A stretch of DNA of 64,000 nucleotides from Hungatella effluvii (GCF_003201875.1 NZ_QJKD01000001.1:248001-312000), one strand, 5' to 3'. Shown: positions 43,618 through 53,683, counted from the stretch's first letter. Notes: generated by a model from the letters alone, not told the origin. A program made the numbers and translations.

Positions 43618-45006
43618 TTAGTTATATTTTCCAGCGGCATAATCCTTGAATATCTCCGCATATCTGGCAGTAAAATCTTCCCTGGATATCTGCTGATTTA
43701 CGTATCTGGACCAGATTTCTTCCAGGTCAGTCGCAAGAACTGCCGGTGTGAACTCCCACATGGATTCACTGGCCTTTCCAGCCGCCACATGATCCAGCAC
43801 ATCGACCGCGATACACGGAAGTTTATCTGAAATTTCCAGAGACACGATGGATGTCGGACTTCCCATTGTCTCCTGATGCCATACACGGGCCGCCTCCGAT
43901 GATATAATATAGGAAAGGAAATCCTTAGCCGCCTTCACATTCTTCGACTGGCTGCTGACCCCTGCACACATGGTCTGGATCTGTAAATGATTCTTGTCCG
44001 CATCGTTGGAGCACGGAATCACATCCTGCTTAATATGGTTCATCAGATCCGGATTCACATTCATGATATTGGGATACTCCCAGCTACCTTCGCCTGTCAG
44101 CATGGCCGCCTCTTCCAGGAAGAACGCATTTCTGGCCGTCCATTTGTCAGTCGCTGTGGCGTTTGGCTGAGCATACTGAATGGCGATGTCATAGTAATCC
44201 AGGAATTCATTCATCTCCGGATCATTCGCCAGATCCATATCCTCTCCGGCCAGCATCTTCTGAATAAAATCGAGTCCGCCGTTCTCTTTGTTGCCAAGCC
44301 ATGTCGGTCCTACCCAGTTAAACAGATTCAGATTTGTCTCCGCCCATTGGTGCATAAAAGGCTGTATTCCCGCGGCTGTCAAGTCCTCGCACAGTTTTTT
44401 CAGTTCATCTCTGGTTTTCGGAACCTCTTTCCAGCCTGCTTTTTCAAGCAGCGCCATGTTGTAAAGAATTCCCGTCCCCTCCAGATAGATCGGCGCCACC
44501 ACAACCTTGCCGTTAACAGTGCCAAGAGTCTTCTGATCCTCTGTAAACAGTTCATACGCAGGGAAGTCCGTGCTTAAGTCTGCCATATAGTTGTTCCATT
44601 CCTTAAATGGTTCCCCGTAATTCGTTCCGATGATATCCGGAAGCTCTCCTGCTGCAGCTGCGGCTTTCAGCAGGTCATTATAATCCGAGGTGGACGGAAA
44701 TGTTGCTTCAATCGTACCGATCTCCGGATGCTCCGCCTTATACGCCTCGATCAGAATATCAAAGTTGTCGGTCCACTGTCCCAGCGGCATGGTTACCGTC
44801 AAATCGACAGAGCCATCCGCCGCCTTTTCTTCTGTGGGCGCAGGTGTCTCAGCTGTCTGCTGCTCCGACTTCGTCTCTTCTGCCGCCTTCTCCGCAGCAG
44901 CCGTCGTGACAGGCGTCGTCCCCGCTTCTTTTCCCCCGGAGCACGCCGTGACAGACATCGCCGTAAACATCGCCGCCAACATCAGAGAACTCACTCTTTT
45001 CTTCAT
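43618..45006 (-). CDS. Family 1 extracellular solute-binding protein
   Basis: 462 residues. Lipoprotein signal with SVTACSGG (Cys22), then an Ala/Glu/Thr linker and a sugar-binding domain (GNKENGGLDFIQKML; the C-terminal FTARYAEIFKDYAAGKYN). It receives an oligosaccharide or sugar derivative and passes it to the two permeases upstream in the same operon. No ATPase gene is in this operon, so a shared MsmX-type ATPase is implied. Confidence 0.93.
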   Translation of the reverse strand: MKKRVSSLMLAAMFTAMSVTACSGGKEAGTTPVTTAAAEKAAEETKSEQQTAETPAPTEEKAADGSVDLTVTMPLGQWTDNFDILIEAYKAEHPEIGTIEATFPSTSDYNDLLKAAAAAGELPDIIGTNYGEPFKEWNNYMADLSTDFPAYELFTEDQKTLGTVNGKVVVAPIYLEGTGILYNMALLEKAGWKEVPKTRDELKKLCEDLTAAGIQPFMHQWAETNLNLFNWVGPTWLGNKENGGLDFIQKMLAGEDMDLANDPEMNEFLDYYDIAIQYAQPNATATDKWTARNAFFLEEAAMLTGEGSWEYPNIMNVNPDLMNHIKQDVIPCSNDADKNHLQIQTMCAGVSSQSKNVKAAKDFLSYIISSEAARVWHQETMGSPTSIVSLEISDKLPCIAVDVLDHVAAGKASESMWEFTPAVLATDLEEIWSRYVNQQISREDFTARYAEIFKDYAAGKYN

Positions 45007-45077
45007 AAGTAATACCTCCTTCTAAATAATAATTTAACCAACAAGGGATTTTCCCTTCGTTTTCTCATACGGACGCG

Positions 45078-45908
45078 CTAACCTTTCACCGCCCCTGCGG
45101 CCACACCATCAAGCACCTGTTTCTGCGAAAAAATGAAGAAAATAAACAACGGCAGGATTGAAAGGGATATTGCTCCCAAAGCCGTGTCCCAGGCAAAAAA
45201 TGCTTCATTAAACAGAGACTGCATGGCTATCTGAAGAGTCCTGAGCCCCTTTTTCGTCAACAGGAACTGCGTCATTAAGTAATCATTCCAGTACGTGATG
45301 ACATTGAGTGAAGCTACCGTAAATACCGTTCCTTTAATCAGTGGGAATACAATGGTCCAGTACGTCTTAAGCGGGCCGCAGCCATCGATCCTGGCCGATT
45401 CCTCAATTTCATACGGGACTGATTTCACCGCCCCTGCAGTCAGAAACATGCTCATAGGCATGGAGAAGACCCAGTTGCTGATCACCACGCCATAAAGATG
45501 GTTGGTGAGCTTCAACAATCCCGCCATCTTTGCAAATGTAATCATAATCCCCTGAAACGGCACCGACATGCCCGCGATGATGATCAGATACCATGCCTTT
45601 GTAAATCTGCATGGATGCCTCACGATCCAGTATCCCATCATTCCGGCAAACACAATGCTGCCGATATTGGAGAAAACTGCTATGATCATGGTATTTTTAA
45701 ATACAGTGGAGAAATTCAGCCTTTTCCATGCCTGCTGGTAGTTGATAAGCGTAATCTCCTTGGGCAGAGCACTGATATTTTTTGCAATCTCCGAATATGG
45801 TTTAAAGGAGTTCAGCACTACCAAATACAGCGGGACGATGACGATCGTCACACTGACAGCCAGAATGAGTAACGATACTCCGATTCTTATCTTTTCCGAA
45901 CGCTTCAT
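45078..45908 (-). CDS. Sugar ABC permease, MalG/AraQ type
   Basis: 276 residues, six helices, EAA loop IEESARIDGCGPLKTYWTIVFPLIKG, C-terminal FIFSQKQVLDGVAAGAVKG as typical of CUT1 family permeases. It overlaps the partner permease gene by one base. Imports carbohydrate with the adjacent binding protein. Confidence 0.94.
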   Translation of the reverse strand: MKRSEKIRIGVSLLILAVSVTIVIVPLYLVVLNSFKPYSEIAKNISALPKEITLINYQQAWKRLNFSTVFKNTMIIAVFSNIGSIVFAGMMGYWIVRHPCRFTKAWYLIIIAGMSVPFQGIMITFAKMAGLLKLTNHLYGVVISNWVFSMPMSMFLTAGAVKSVPYEIEESARIDGCGPLKTYWTIVFPLIKGTVFTVASLNVITYWNDYLMTQFLLTKKGLRTLQIAMQSLFNEAFFAWDTALGAISLSILPLFIFFIFSQKQVLDGVAAGAVKG

Positions 45909-46819
45909 TACAGCTCCACCTCCCTCTTTGAGGTTGCATAAATCTGGATCATGGTAATTGCAACAATGATGACAATAAAGATACAGGACTTGGCCGCACC
46001 GTAGCCAATCTGGTTCGACCGGTAAGCCGTCGCGTAAATATTCATGGTAACGCCTTCGGACGAACGGTAAGGATTGCCGTCGGTCAGCGATATATTAGTA
46101 TCATACAAAAGCATTGTCCAGTTGATGGCGATAAACAGGCACTGGGTAATGGAAGGCATAATCATGGGAATGATCACATTTTTAAGCACCTGCAGCGGTG
46201 ACGCCCCGTCTACGATCGCCGCCTCCTGTAAATCTCCTGGTATTGAGGCAAAGCCCGCACTGTAGATCAGCATCAGATAACCGGAGAGCGTCCAGGTAAA
46301 TACAATGACCAGAGCGGTAAAGGAAGACTCCGGTGTCGTAAACCAGTTTTGGGAAAACCAGGAAAGCCCGGTGGCCTGCCCAAACTGCACGAATGCATTC
46401 TGAAAGATAAATCTCCATAAGTATCCCAATACCACTCCTCCGATGATACGCGGGAGGAAAATGACAGCCCTCCAGAAATTTCTGAATGGGATGGGCTTCG
46501 ACAGAATATAGGCCCAGCAAAACGCAATCAGGTTGGAAAACAATACCGAAAGAGCGGAGAACCGGATGGTAAACCATACTGATTTCCAATATCCCTTGTC
46601 CTGAAATGTCCGGAAGTAATTATTGATCCCCACCATCCCATACGTCTGATCAATTCCATTCCAGTTGGTAAAGGAGTAATAGATTTCTCCAAAAAACGGA
46701 ATGACGAACAGCGATGAAAACAGCAGGATTGCCGGCCCCATAAAGATAAAATAATACTTGAACTCTTTTGGCAGCTTTCTGCTTGTGACCGCTGCCGGCT
46801 GTATTTTTGCTTCTTCCAT
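45908..46819 (-). CDS. Sugar ABC permease, MalF/UgpA type
   Basis: 303 residues, six helices, EAA loop LQEAAIVDGASPLQVLKNVIIPMI. First gene of the leftward operon permease-permease-binding protein-three cupins. Expression is probably controlled by the divergent YesM/YesN pair. A TATAAT-like box at 46866-46871 has no good -35, which fits an activator-dependent promoter. Confidence 0.94.
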   Translation of the reverse strand: MEEAKIQPAAVTSRKLPKEFKYYFIFMGPAILLFSSLFVIPFFGEIYYSFTNWNGIDQTYGMVGINNYFRTFQDKGYWKSVWFTIRFSALSVLFSNLIAFCWAYILSKPIPFRNFWRAVIFLPRIIGGVVLGYLWRFIFQNAFVQFGQATGLSWFSQNWFTTPESSFTALVIVFTWTLSGYLMLIYSAGFASIPGDLQEAAIVDGASPLQVLKNVIIPMIMPSITQCLFIAINWTMLLYDTNISLTDGNPYRSSEGVTMNIYATAYRSNQIGYGAAKSCIFIVIIVAITMIQIYATSKREVEL

Positions 46820-46936
46820 AAGCTCACCTCTAACTTTTCTTTATTTTTTCCGGTCTCTTTAATCGCATTATACTTCCTGCTAACATTTTCATGCACTGTC
46901 AATTTTTACCTTTTGGTGCACTATTTTGACATCGTC

Positions 46937-46965
46937 TTGCAATGATTCAGACTATTCATTATAAT
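46937..46965 (+). promoter_or_regulatory. Promoter of yesM/yesN
   Basis: TTGCAA, 17 bases, TATAAT. Upstream, TGCAC/GTGCA arms and repeated TTGACA/TGTCAA motifs (46890-46935) could be sites for the response regulator. Confidence 0.65.
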
Positions 46966-46996
46966 AAGTTTAAACATTTCGAAAGAGGATCTGAGT

Positions 46997-48922
46997 ATGA
47001 AAAAACATTTTATCAGCATCAATACCCGGTTTATTACGCTGCTAGCCCTGTGCACGATCGCTCCCATGCTGATTTTCTCCTTTTATTTCTATTCCTACGA
47101 GAGATCCCGGGCACTGGAGCAGTACAGACGGGAGTCTGAGATCAATATGTCCGTAGCCATTAAGAATATTGAATACTATATCTCCACCTGCGTCTCCTCT
47201 GCCAGAACAGTTTATTCCAATCCTGACCTGCATAATATTCTCTTGAAAGGCAGCCCGCAGGACTTTGTCTCCCAGGAATTCACAGAACCGGGCCGAATCT
47301 TCAGCTATATGCAGGGCATTTATACCGTTGCCCCGAACGCCAGGCAGATCCGTCTCCTCTCCTTCCGTTTAAATAAAAGTTTTCTGCTCATCACAAACAC
47401 ACTGCAGAAATCCATGATATCCTTAAATGCGGCGGAAGCGGAAAGGCCCACGTTCTCTGAATATACCGACGTTACCATCGAACCGGTCCATCCCATGTCG
47501 ACGTACGGTCACAGAACCTACTATTCTTCAGGAAGTCTCGATACGGAGGAGGTCTTTACGATATGGCTCCCCATTTACAGCATCTCGGCAGAGAAACAGC
47601 TGCTCGGCGTCCTTTCCATTGATATGCCGGCTACGTTTATCTACGATAACTGCTGTCTTGCCTATAAAGAAGGGGAATTCGTCTGTATCGTTAATTCCGA
47701 TGGAGAAATGATACTTTCCGGAGCACCGCAATCCGGGGATATCCTGCTTTCCGATCCCATAGTAAAAAAACTTCTGGCTCCCGGCCACGATACGTTTCAT
47801 TCCTTTACAGAGGACGGCGTTCTATATCTGAAATCCAGTTTCCCTGCCTCCTACTTAGACTGGCATATGATGAAAGCTGCGCCGGATGCCAGTATCTACA
47901 GCAGTACTGATTTACAGCTGCGTTTTCTGACCACTACCTTCCTGCTGGGTGTGCTGCTTGCCACTGTGCTCAATTCACTTACGCTGACCAGACTTACCGG
48001 ACCGCTCAAAAAGGCCACCCGTTATTTGACAAAGGCGAAGGGGAAGTCCGGTGATTTTTCGAAATTCCAGCTCTCGGAATATTTGGAATACCGCCAGAAT
48101 GATGAGTTAAAAATGCTGTTTGATTCCATGCAGGAAATGATGGATTCTATCCAGCACTATACCATCCGCCAGTACAAAATGGAATTACTGCAGCAGGATA
48201 CAGAGCTTAAGATGCTGCAGGCTCAGATCAATCCACACTTTATCCATAACACGCTCCAGTGCCTGGCCAACAACGCTCTGGCTAACAACGATCTGGCCCA
48301 GTACGACTATATCACAGCATTGGGCCAGATGATGCGCTATGCCATGGAAATCTCCCAGACCGTCTCATCGCTGGGAGAAGAGCTTGACTATGTATACCGT
48401 TATTTTACACTGCAGAAGATGCGGTTCTGCTCTTCTGCGGAATTTAAGATATGCCCCGTCTATCCCAGGCTGTTTCTTCTCCCGAAGATGACACTGCAGC
48501 CACTGATTGAAAACTGTATTTACCATGGCGGAGTTATGAAAAAAACGGATGGCTTTATCGAATTTACGGCAGAAACAGAAGGGGATTTTTTCGTTCTCTC
48601 TATTTGCGACAATGGGCAGCCGATTGCGGCAGAACGGGCGCTGGAGATGCAAAAGAGCTTTTCTATGCAGAAGGACTGGTTTGTGGAACGCTATGCCCAG
48701 CTTGAAACCGCCTCCAACTACCGCTCCCTGGCGCTCGGTTATTACGCGGACGGAATTCCCAGAGAGCATATTGGCATCAACAACGTTTTTATGCGCCTGC
48801 TTTTTCAATTTGGGGCAGACTGCACCATCGAGATCCTCGCTAACGACCATGGCGGTACCACCGTTCGGCTTAAGCTCCCGGGCCAGCCGCAGGTCTCCGC
48901 ACCCGACACAATTTATTTTTAG
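46997..48922 (+). CDS. Sensor histidine kinase, YesM family
   Basis: 641 residues: membrane helix at ~12-34, a ~270-residue extracellular sensor (dCache-like), second helix near 310-330, HAMP-like linker, His_kinase domain with the phosphoacceptor in AQINPHFIHNTLQ, and an ATPase domain with LQPLIENCIYHGG. The N box reads IENC-I-Y-HGG instead of the common VENAIKHG. It senses an extracellular sugar or a loaded binding protein and phosphorylates the next gene product. Confidence 0.94.
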   Translation: MKKHFISINTRFITLLALCTIAPMLIFSFYFYSYERSRALEQYRRESEINMSVAIKNIEYYISTCVSSARTVYSNPDLHNILLKGSPQDFVSQEFTEPGRIFSYMQGIYTVAPNARQIRLLSFRLNKSFLLITNTLQKSMISLNAAEAERPTFSEYTDVTIEPVHPMSTYGHRTYYSSGSLDTEEVFTIWLPIYSISAEKQLLGVLSIDMPATFIYDNCCLAYKEGEFVCIVNSDGEMILSGAPQSGDILLSDPIVKKLLAPGHDTFHSFTEDGVLYLKSSFPASYLDWHMMKAAPDASIYSSTDLQLRFLTTTFLLGVLLATVLNSLTLTRLTGPLKKATRYLTKAKGKSGDFSKFQLSEYLEYRQNDELKMLFDSMQEMMDSIQHYTIRQYKMELLQQDTELKMLQAQINPHFIHNTLQCLANNALANNDLAQYDYITALGQMMRYAMEISQTVSSLGEELDYVYRYFTLQKMRFCSSAEFKICPVYPRLFLLPKMTLQPLIENCIYHGGVMKKTDGFIEFTAETEGDFFVLSICDNGQPIAAERALEMQKSFSMQKDWFVERYAQLETASNYRSLALGYYADGIPREHIGINNVFMRLLFQFGADCTIEILANDHGGTTVRLKLPGQPQVSAPDTIYF

Positions 48923-48945
48923 CTCATATAGAGGAGGCATGATTT

Positions 48946-50538
48946 ATGAAGGTACTGATTGTGGACGATGAGCCTCATCTGATCCATGCGATCAAGGCTT
49001 TGGTTCCCTGGCAGGAATATGACATTGATAAGGTTTTCTCTGCTACCACGGCCGCAGAGGCCCGCGAACTGTTAAGCCGTGAGCAGCCGCAGCTGGCTTT
49101 CTTTGATATTATGATCGGAGATGAGCGCGGAACCGATCTTATGAATTACGTCGTCGAACAGAAGATTTCCTCCAAAGTCATTGCCATATCCGGTTACAGT
49201 GATTTTGAGTACGTCAGAAGCATGCTGGTCTTAGGCTGCGTTGATTATCTGCTGAAACCCCTGGAACGGACCGCCCTGCTGGCGGCAGTTGAAAAGGCAG
49301 TCAATACCTGGAAGGAGGACCGCAGGAAAAACGATGACGCCCGGTCGCTGCTTCATCAGATCAATTACTTAAGTTCCGAACGAAGACACACGCTTCTTTC
49401 CCAGCTGCTCTCTCCCGCGGCCAGCCAGGCGGCTTATCAGGAGCTGTCCTCCTTAAGCGACAGTTTTTCCAAAGCCGATACCTGCCTCATCTTTTACAGT
49501 GATTTAACATTTTATCCTTCAGAGGAGGATGCCGCCTTTCAGCGCAGCTTCACAGCATTTTTTGATATGATGAAAACAGATTTGGAGAGCCGCGGGCTGG
49601 GCGCTGCAATTCTGCGCCATTGGAATCCCCATGATGCCGCAGTGATCCTCTATGGACGGACAGACCGGGGGCTTAACTCCGTTCAGACGGCCGTCTCTCA
49701 TTTCCGGCGACAGTCCGGCTATCCTTTCCACTTTGGATGCTGTTCCGGCAGCAACAGACCGGAAGATATTCTGTCAGCCTACGATTCCGCCCGCAGAGCC
49801 TTCTACAGTATGGAAGTCAATCAGAATGGCAGGACTCCTCTCATCGTCGGGCTGCCAGGATTTTTCCACACCATTCCGCCCGCAGATGACAGAAATGAGG
49901 CACAGCTTCTGTCATCCATCATGCTGAATGAGGAAATGGCGATAACGGCCAGTGTACAGCAGTGGCTCTCCGGCATGCTTCTTTCTGCGCCGGTCACTTA
50001 TGGTGCCATAAAAAGAATCAGTACCGATTTTGAAACTATGTATTCCCACTGGTGCGGGTACTTTACAGAACGCTATCCCGGTTTTACACCTGGTAACGCC
50101 TCAGCCCTGACTCCCTGCAGTCTCTTCGACGGATCTTACCATTTCCAGGCAGAACATGCAGCCAGCCGGTGCAGGGAAATTTTGATGGAGCTGGCTGCAA
50201 ATCTTCATGACGTCTGTCGATCCGGCGATGTTTTCCGACAGATCGGCAGCTATCTGGAAATCAACTACAACCAGCCCTTCGATCAGACGGAATACGCAGA
50301 GCTGTTTCACATGAACAAGGATTACCTGTGCAGAAAATTTAAGGAGGCTTACGGCGTGAGTATGGTAACCCGTTTGAATGAAATACGAATCGGGCATGCA
50401 AAGAAGCTGCTGCGCTCCAGCAGCGCTAAGATTACTGATATTGCGATTCAGATTGGGTATAATGATGAGAAGTATTTTATCAGAACCTTTAAGAAATGTA
50501 CTGGAATGACGCCAAATGAATATCGTCATAGTAAGTGA
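48946..50538 (+). CDS. Response regulator, YesN family (REC plus AraC HTH)
   Basis: 530 residues. Receiver domain with IVDDEP and the phosphoacceptor Asp in AFFDIMIGDERG (residue ~54), then a ~300-residue middle region and a C-terminal AraC-type double HTH (YAELFHMNKDYLCRKFKEAYG; ITDIAIQIGYNDEKYFIRTFKK). AGAGGAGG precedes the ATG, 24 bases after yesM. It likely activates the divergent ABC/cupin operon. Confidence 0.94.
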   Translation: MKVLIVDDEPHLIHAIKALVPWQEYDIDKVFSATTAAEARELLSREQPQLAFFDIMIGDERGTDLMNYVVEQKISSKVIAISGYSDFEYVRSMLVLGCVDYLLKPLERTALLAAVEKAVNTWKEDRRKNDDARSLLHQINYLSSERRHTLLSQLLSPAASQAAYQELSSLSDSFSKADTCLIFYSDLTFYPSEEDAAFQRSFTAFFDMMKTDLESRGLGAAILRHWNPHDAAVILYGRTDRGLNSVQTAVSHFRRQSGYPFHFGCCSGSNRPEDILSAYDSARRAFYSMEVNQNGRTPLIVGLPGFFHTIPPADDRNEAQLLSSIMLNEEMAITASVQQWLSGMLLSAPVTYGAIKRISTDFETMYSHWCGYFTERYPGFTPGNASALTPCSLFDGSYHFQAEHAASRCREILMELAANLHDVCRSGDVFRQIGSYLEINYNQPFDQTEYAELFHMNKDYLCRKFKEAYGVSMVTRLNEIRIGHAKKLLRSSSAKITDIAIQIGYNDEKYFIRTFKKCTGMTPNEYRHSK

Positions 50539-50579
50539 CGGGGAATTTAGGGACAGGAGGGGGGAGGCGGTTTTTGGGG

Positions 50580-50712
50580 GGAGCTAAGTCCGCCATGCAC
50601 CTCATGACCTGCGGTCATTCGGTCGCGGGCTTCGCCCTATGAAAAACGGCACACAAAAAATTGCTTATGTGCGAGCACAACGCAATTTTCTGCATACCGT
50701 TTTTCGCATGGC
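50580..50712. repeat. Palindromic element between convergent genes
   Basis: Nested foldbacks GAAAAACGG / CCGTTTTTC (50641, 50698), AAAATTGC / GCAATTTT (50657, 50682) and TGTGC-GA-GCACA at the centre. With T-runs inside the stem it may terminate both yesN and the SIS gene; its length and shape also fit an extragenic palindromic repeat. Confidence 0.6.
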
Positions 50713-50719
50713 TCATTGC

Positions 50720-51775
50720 CTACGCGGATATCACAATCGCCTGGGATAAATGCCTCGGGGAATCTGCATCAATCCCCTTCTTTTCTGCAATATAATAGCC
50801 TATAAACTGACCGATGAATCCAATAATTGCCGCATTCTGCGTATCGTTATAGCCATATGGCAGGTCGAGGCAGTAGTCCGCGTCTTTCAGATCTGCGGAA
50901 GCCGTGTTTCCGATTGCCACAGTCACTGCTCCGTATTCTTTCATCTGCGCGAGGAGCTTCGCATCCTCTTTTACGGTTTCAGAATGGCTTAAAAAGATAA
51001 TCAGGGTGTTCTCGTCTACCAGGCTCATCGGGCCATGGCGGTATTCCAGTGAGAAGTAAGCCTCCGAATTGGAGAGTCCCATTTCCTTCATCTTGTTCAT
51101 ACACTCGTTGGCGACGCCGTAGTTAATGCCCTGGCCAAGCGTGATAAACAGATTCAGTCCCTCATGCTCCGTGATGATGCTCTTTGCCAGATCATCCATC
51201 TTCTTTAACGCGTCTCGGGCGCTGTCGCCGTAACCGGCCATGGCTGCGATCTCGTCCTTCTTACCGCCTGCATACATTGCCATGACAGCTGCCAAATACA
51301 CCATGCTGGTGAAAGAACGGGTCATGATTACACTGTCCTCCGCCGTATCCGGGGAAAGGATCATAAAGTCATTGTAGAGCGCGCTGTCCTGATCACAGGT
51401 AATTGCCAGCGATTTTACACCAGGATAGCTTCTCACTTTATCGATGGCCATGCGTACTTCTGTCGTATAGCTCTTTCTCGTAATCGGGAGTACAAGCACC
51501 TTCCGGTTCTTTACAAAGGTCTCCGGGAAATAATAGAGTTCCGAACAGCACACCGCTTTCGACGGTATCGCGTTGTAGCTTGAAAATGCGTGGGCCGCTG
51601 CCTGGGCCAGATAGAGGCTGGTGCCGCAGCCGGTGAAGATCAGCTCATCGTAATCTTCTGCGAATACCTTGTCAAGAACACCATAGATGTCCCCAAGCGT
51701 GTTGTTGATTGCCTCGAATGACTCCGGCTGTAAGTAAATTTCTTTGTATGTAACTTCACTGTTTCTCTTTTCCAT
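50720..51775 (-). CDS. SIS-domain sugar-phosphate isomerase/deaminase
   Basis: 351 residues, two SIS domains as in AgaS/GlmS isomerase halves: FTGCGTSLYLAQAAAHAFSS and LVLPITRKSYTTEVRMA in the first, LGQGINYGVANECMNKMKEM and SLEYRHGPMSLVDENTLIIFLS in the second. The ERHGP-type motif (here YRHGP) is the family catalytic region. Probably deaminates/isomerises an amino-sugar phosphate ahead of the adjacent aldolase, as AgaS does. The ATG at 51775 follows GAGAGGAC; longer frames would start within the inverted-repeat element. Confidence 0.87.
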   Translation of the reverse strand: MEKRNSEVTYKEIYLQPESFEAINNTLGDIYGVLDKVFAEDYDELIFTGCGTSLYLAQAAAHAFSSYNAIPSKAVCCSELYYFPETFVKNRKVLVLPITRKSYTTEVRMAIDKVRSYPGVKSLAITCDQDSALYNDFMILSPDTAEDSVIMTRSFTSMVYLAAVMAMYAGGKKDEIAAMAGYGDSARDALKKMDDLAKSIITEHEGLNLFITLGQGINYGVANECMNKMKEMGLSNSEAYFSLEYRHGPMSLVDENTLIIFLSHSETVKEDAKLLAQMKEYGAVTVAIGNTASADLKDADYCLDLPYGYNDTQNAAIIGFIGQFIGYYIAEKKGIDADSPRHLSQAIVISA

Positions 51776-51799
51776 TTTAATAAGTCCTCTCTTTATTTT

Positions 51800-51950
51800 G
51801 TAACAGTTCAGATAGCTCATCTTCTTGACCGAAAAAGCCGGTCAAGAAGCATCGGATATTCATCCGATGTGACAATTGGTGCAGAAAACCGCTTACAAGC
51901 AAGCTTGACGCTGCTTTCTGAGCCAATTGTCCCGCCATCTGAACTGTCAC
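51800..51950. repeat. 151-bp inverted-repeat element, copy 2
   Basis: Same length as copy 1 (21302-21452), inverse orientation, with the same two internal hairpins (CATCGGAT.../CTTCTTGACCG...) and ends GTAACAGTTCAGAT / ATCTGAACTGTCAC. It fills the gap between the aldolase stop and the SIS ribosome binding site inside an operon. No coding capacity. Confidence 0.88.
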
Positions 51951-51956
51951 GTTATT

Positions 51957-52811
51957 TTAAGCTTTTCCTTCAGAACCGGCCAGACGGATAATATCCTTGA
52001 TGTCTTCTGTCAGCCTGTCATTGGCAAACTGGGACAGTTTCCAGGAATGTCCCTGATGATCCAGTGTTTTTAATCCTTCTTCGTAGTGTTCCACGTATTT
52101 ATACCGGATTTCAGTACCAAAATTAATCTTTGCCACACCCAGCTTGATCGCTTCCTTTACAATCTCTTCCTTCATTCCTGTGCAGCCATGAAGCACCAGC
52201 GGAATATCCGTGAATTTTCTCACTGCCTCCAGTACCTCTAAATGAATATCCGGCTCTCCTTTGTAATAGCCATGGGCATTACCAATGCCAATCGCCAGGG
52301 AATCGGGCTGACACATTTCCAGGAATTCCTTCACTTCGCAGGGATCTACAATATTCTTATTTTCCATCACTGTCCCCATATTGTCAAGACGAAGGAGTTC
52401 TCCGATTTCCGCCTCCACCGGCACACCAAAGCATTTTGCCACCTTGATTACCTCATTGGTCATAGCAGCATTCTCTTTGATCGGACTTGTGGAACCGTCG
52501 ATCATCACGGAGGTAAAGCCTAACTTCAGAGCCTCCATACAAATGTCGAAATCAGCACCATGGTCCAGATGAATGGATACAGGGACTGACACCTTGTCGG
52601 CACACCACTTGCAGACCTGTACAAACCAGTCATGACCAGAATAAGCGCCAGTAGACACATAGTGCGCCAGAATGATGGGAGATTTCATCTCCTCGGCCGC
52701 ACGGCATGCAGCCCATATGATATCGTAGTTTCCGCCCTGCGTATTGAGTGCTGGAATGGCATATCCGTTTTTGGATGCCTCAATTAGATTTTCTTTGTTA
52801 GTTACAAGCAT
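51957..52811 (-). CDS. Class II ketose-bisphosphate aldolase
   Basis: 284 residues, zinc-dependent aldolase of the fructose/tagatose-bisphosphate group (FbaA/GatY/KbaY). Catalytic Asp83 and zinc His84 in SIHLDHGADFD, SVMIDGSTSP, EAEIGELL and PLVLHGCTGMKEE with further zinc His. The neighbouring AgaS-like SIS protein makes a tagatose-bisphosphate role, as in galactosamine breakdown, plausible. No kinase gene is present in the window cluster. Confidence 0.92.
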   Translation of the reverse strand: MLVTNKENLIEASKNGYAIPALNTQGGNYDIIWAACRAAEEMKSPIILAHYVSTGAYSGHDWFVQVCKWCADKVSVPVSIHLDHGADFDICMEALKLGFTSVMIDGSTSPIKENAAMTNEVIKVAKCFGVPVEAEIGELLRLDNMGTVMENKNIVDPCEVKEFLEMCQPDSLAIGIGNAHGYYKGEPDIHLEVLEAVRKFTDIPLVLHGCTGMKEEIVKEAIKLGVAKINFGTEIRYKYVEHYEEGLKTLDHQGHSWKLSQFANDRLTEDIKDIIRLAGSEGKA

Positions 52812-52827
52812 AATTTTCTCCTTTTTC

Positions 52828-53667
52828 TTAACCTTTTACGGCTCCAGCTACCAGGCCCTTAATCATATATTTCTGGAAAAAGAAGAATACAATCACCATA
52901 GGTATCGTACCTACAATGGATATCGTATTGATCAGAGACCAGTCATAGGAAAGCTCGCCCAGATAGCGAAGCGCCACGCCTGCGGATAATGTCCGAAGCG
53001 AGTCTGTCTGTATGAGTGTGGATGCGTGTAAATAATCATCCCAGGACAGCAAGAATGCGTAAATACCAACTGCCAGCATACCGGGTTTCACTAATGGAAC
53101 AACGACTCGAAACAGTGTTCCAAACCGGCCTGCTCCGTCTACACGGGCCGCCTCTTCCAGTTCTCTCGGAATCCCGTCATAGAAACTGGACATCAGCATG
53201 ATAGTGAACGGCAGCTGTCCGGCAGCAATGGCCAGGATCAGTCCCGCATGGGTATTAATCAGATTAACATCTCCAAGTATTTTATACAGGGAAATCAAAC
53301 GGCTGACAACCGGGAACATCTGAGCGGAGGTAAATGCTGCAATAATCCATTTATTCCACTTAAAGTGGAAACGGGACAGTGCATAACCGGAAATAATTGC
53401 CATAAAGGTTGTCAGCAGCGCGGTGGAACCGGCTACAATAAAGTTGTTCTTATAATAGGTAAAGAAATCATTATCCACAGTAAACAGATTGATATAACTC
53501 TGGAATGTAGGATTTTTCACAATAAAAGTCGGAGGGAATTTGTACGCCTCCATATTGGTCTTAAAGGACGTCAGCAGTACCCACAAAAGGGGGAACAGCA
53601 AAAAGACGAGAATTATAATTAATACCACGTATTTTATTACGCCATTAAGGATACGTTTCCGTTTCAT
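52828..53667 (-). CDS. Sugar ABC permease, MalG type
   Basis: 279 residues, six helices, EAA loop LEEAARVDGAGRFGTLFRVVVPLVKP, C-terminal FFQKYMIKGLVAGAVKG. CUT1 family. Lies 16 bases from its partner gene and 16 bases before the aldolase gene in the same operon. Confidence 0.94.
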   Translation of the reverse strand: MKRKRILNGVIKYVVLIIILVFLLFPLLWVLLTSFKTNMEAYKFPPTFIVKNPTFQSYINLFTVDNDFFTYYKNNFIVAGSTALLTTFMAIISGYALSRFHFKWNKWIIAAFTSAQMFPVVSRLISLYKILGDVNLINTHAGLILAIAAGQLPFTIMLMSSFYDGIPRELEEAARVDGAGRFGTLFRVVVPLVKPGMLAVGIYAFLLSWDDYLHASTLIQTDSLRTLSAGVALRYLGELSYDWSLINTISIVGTIPMVIVFFFFQKYMIKGLVAGAVKG

Positions 53668-53683
53668 AAGCTTTCCATCCCCT

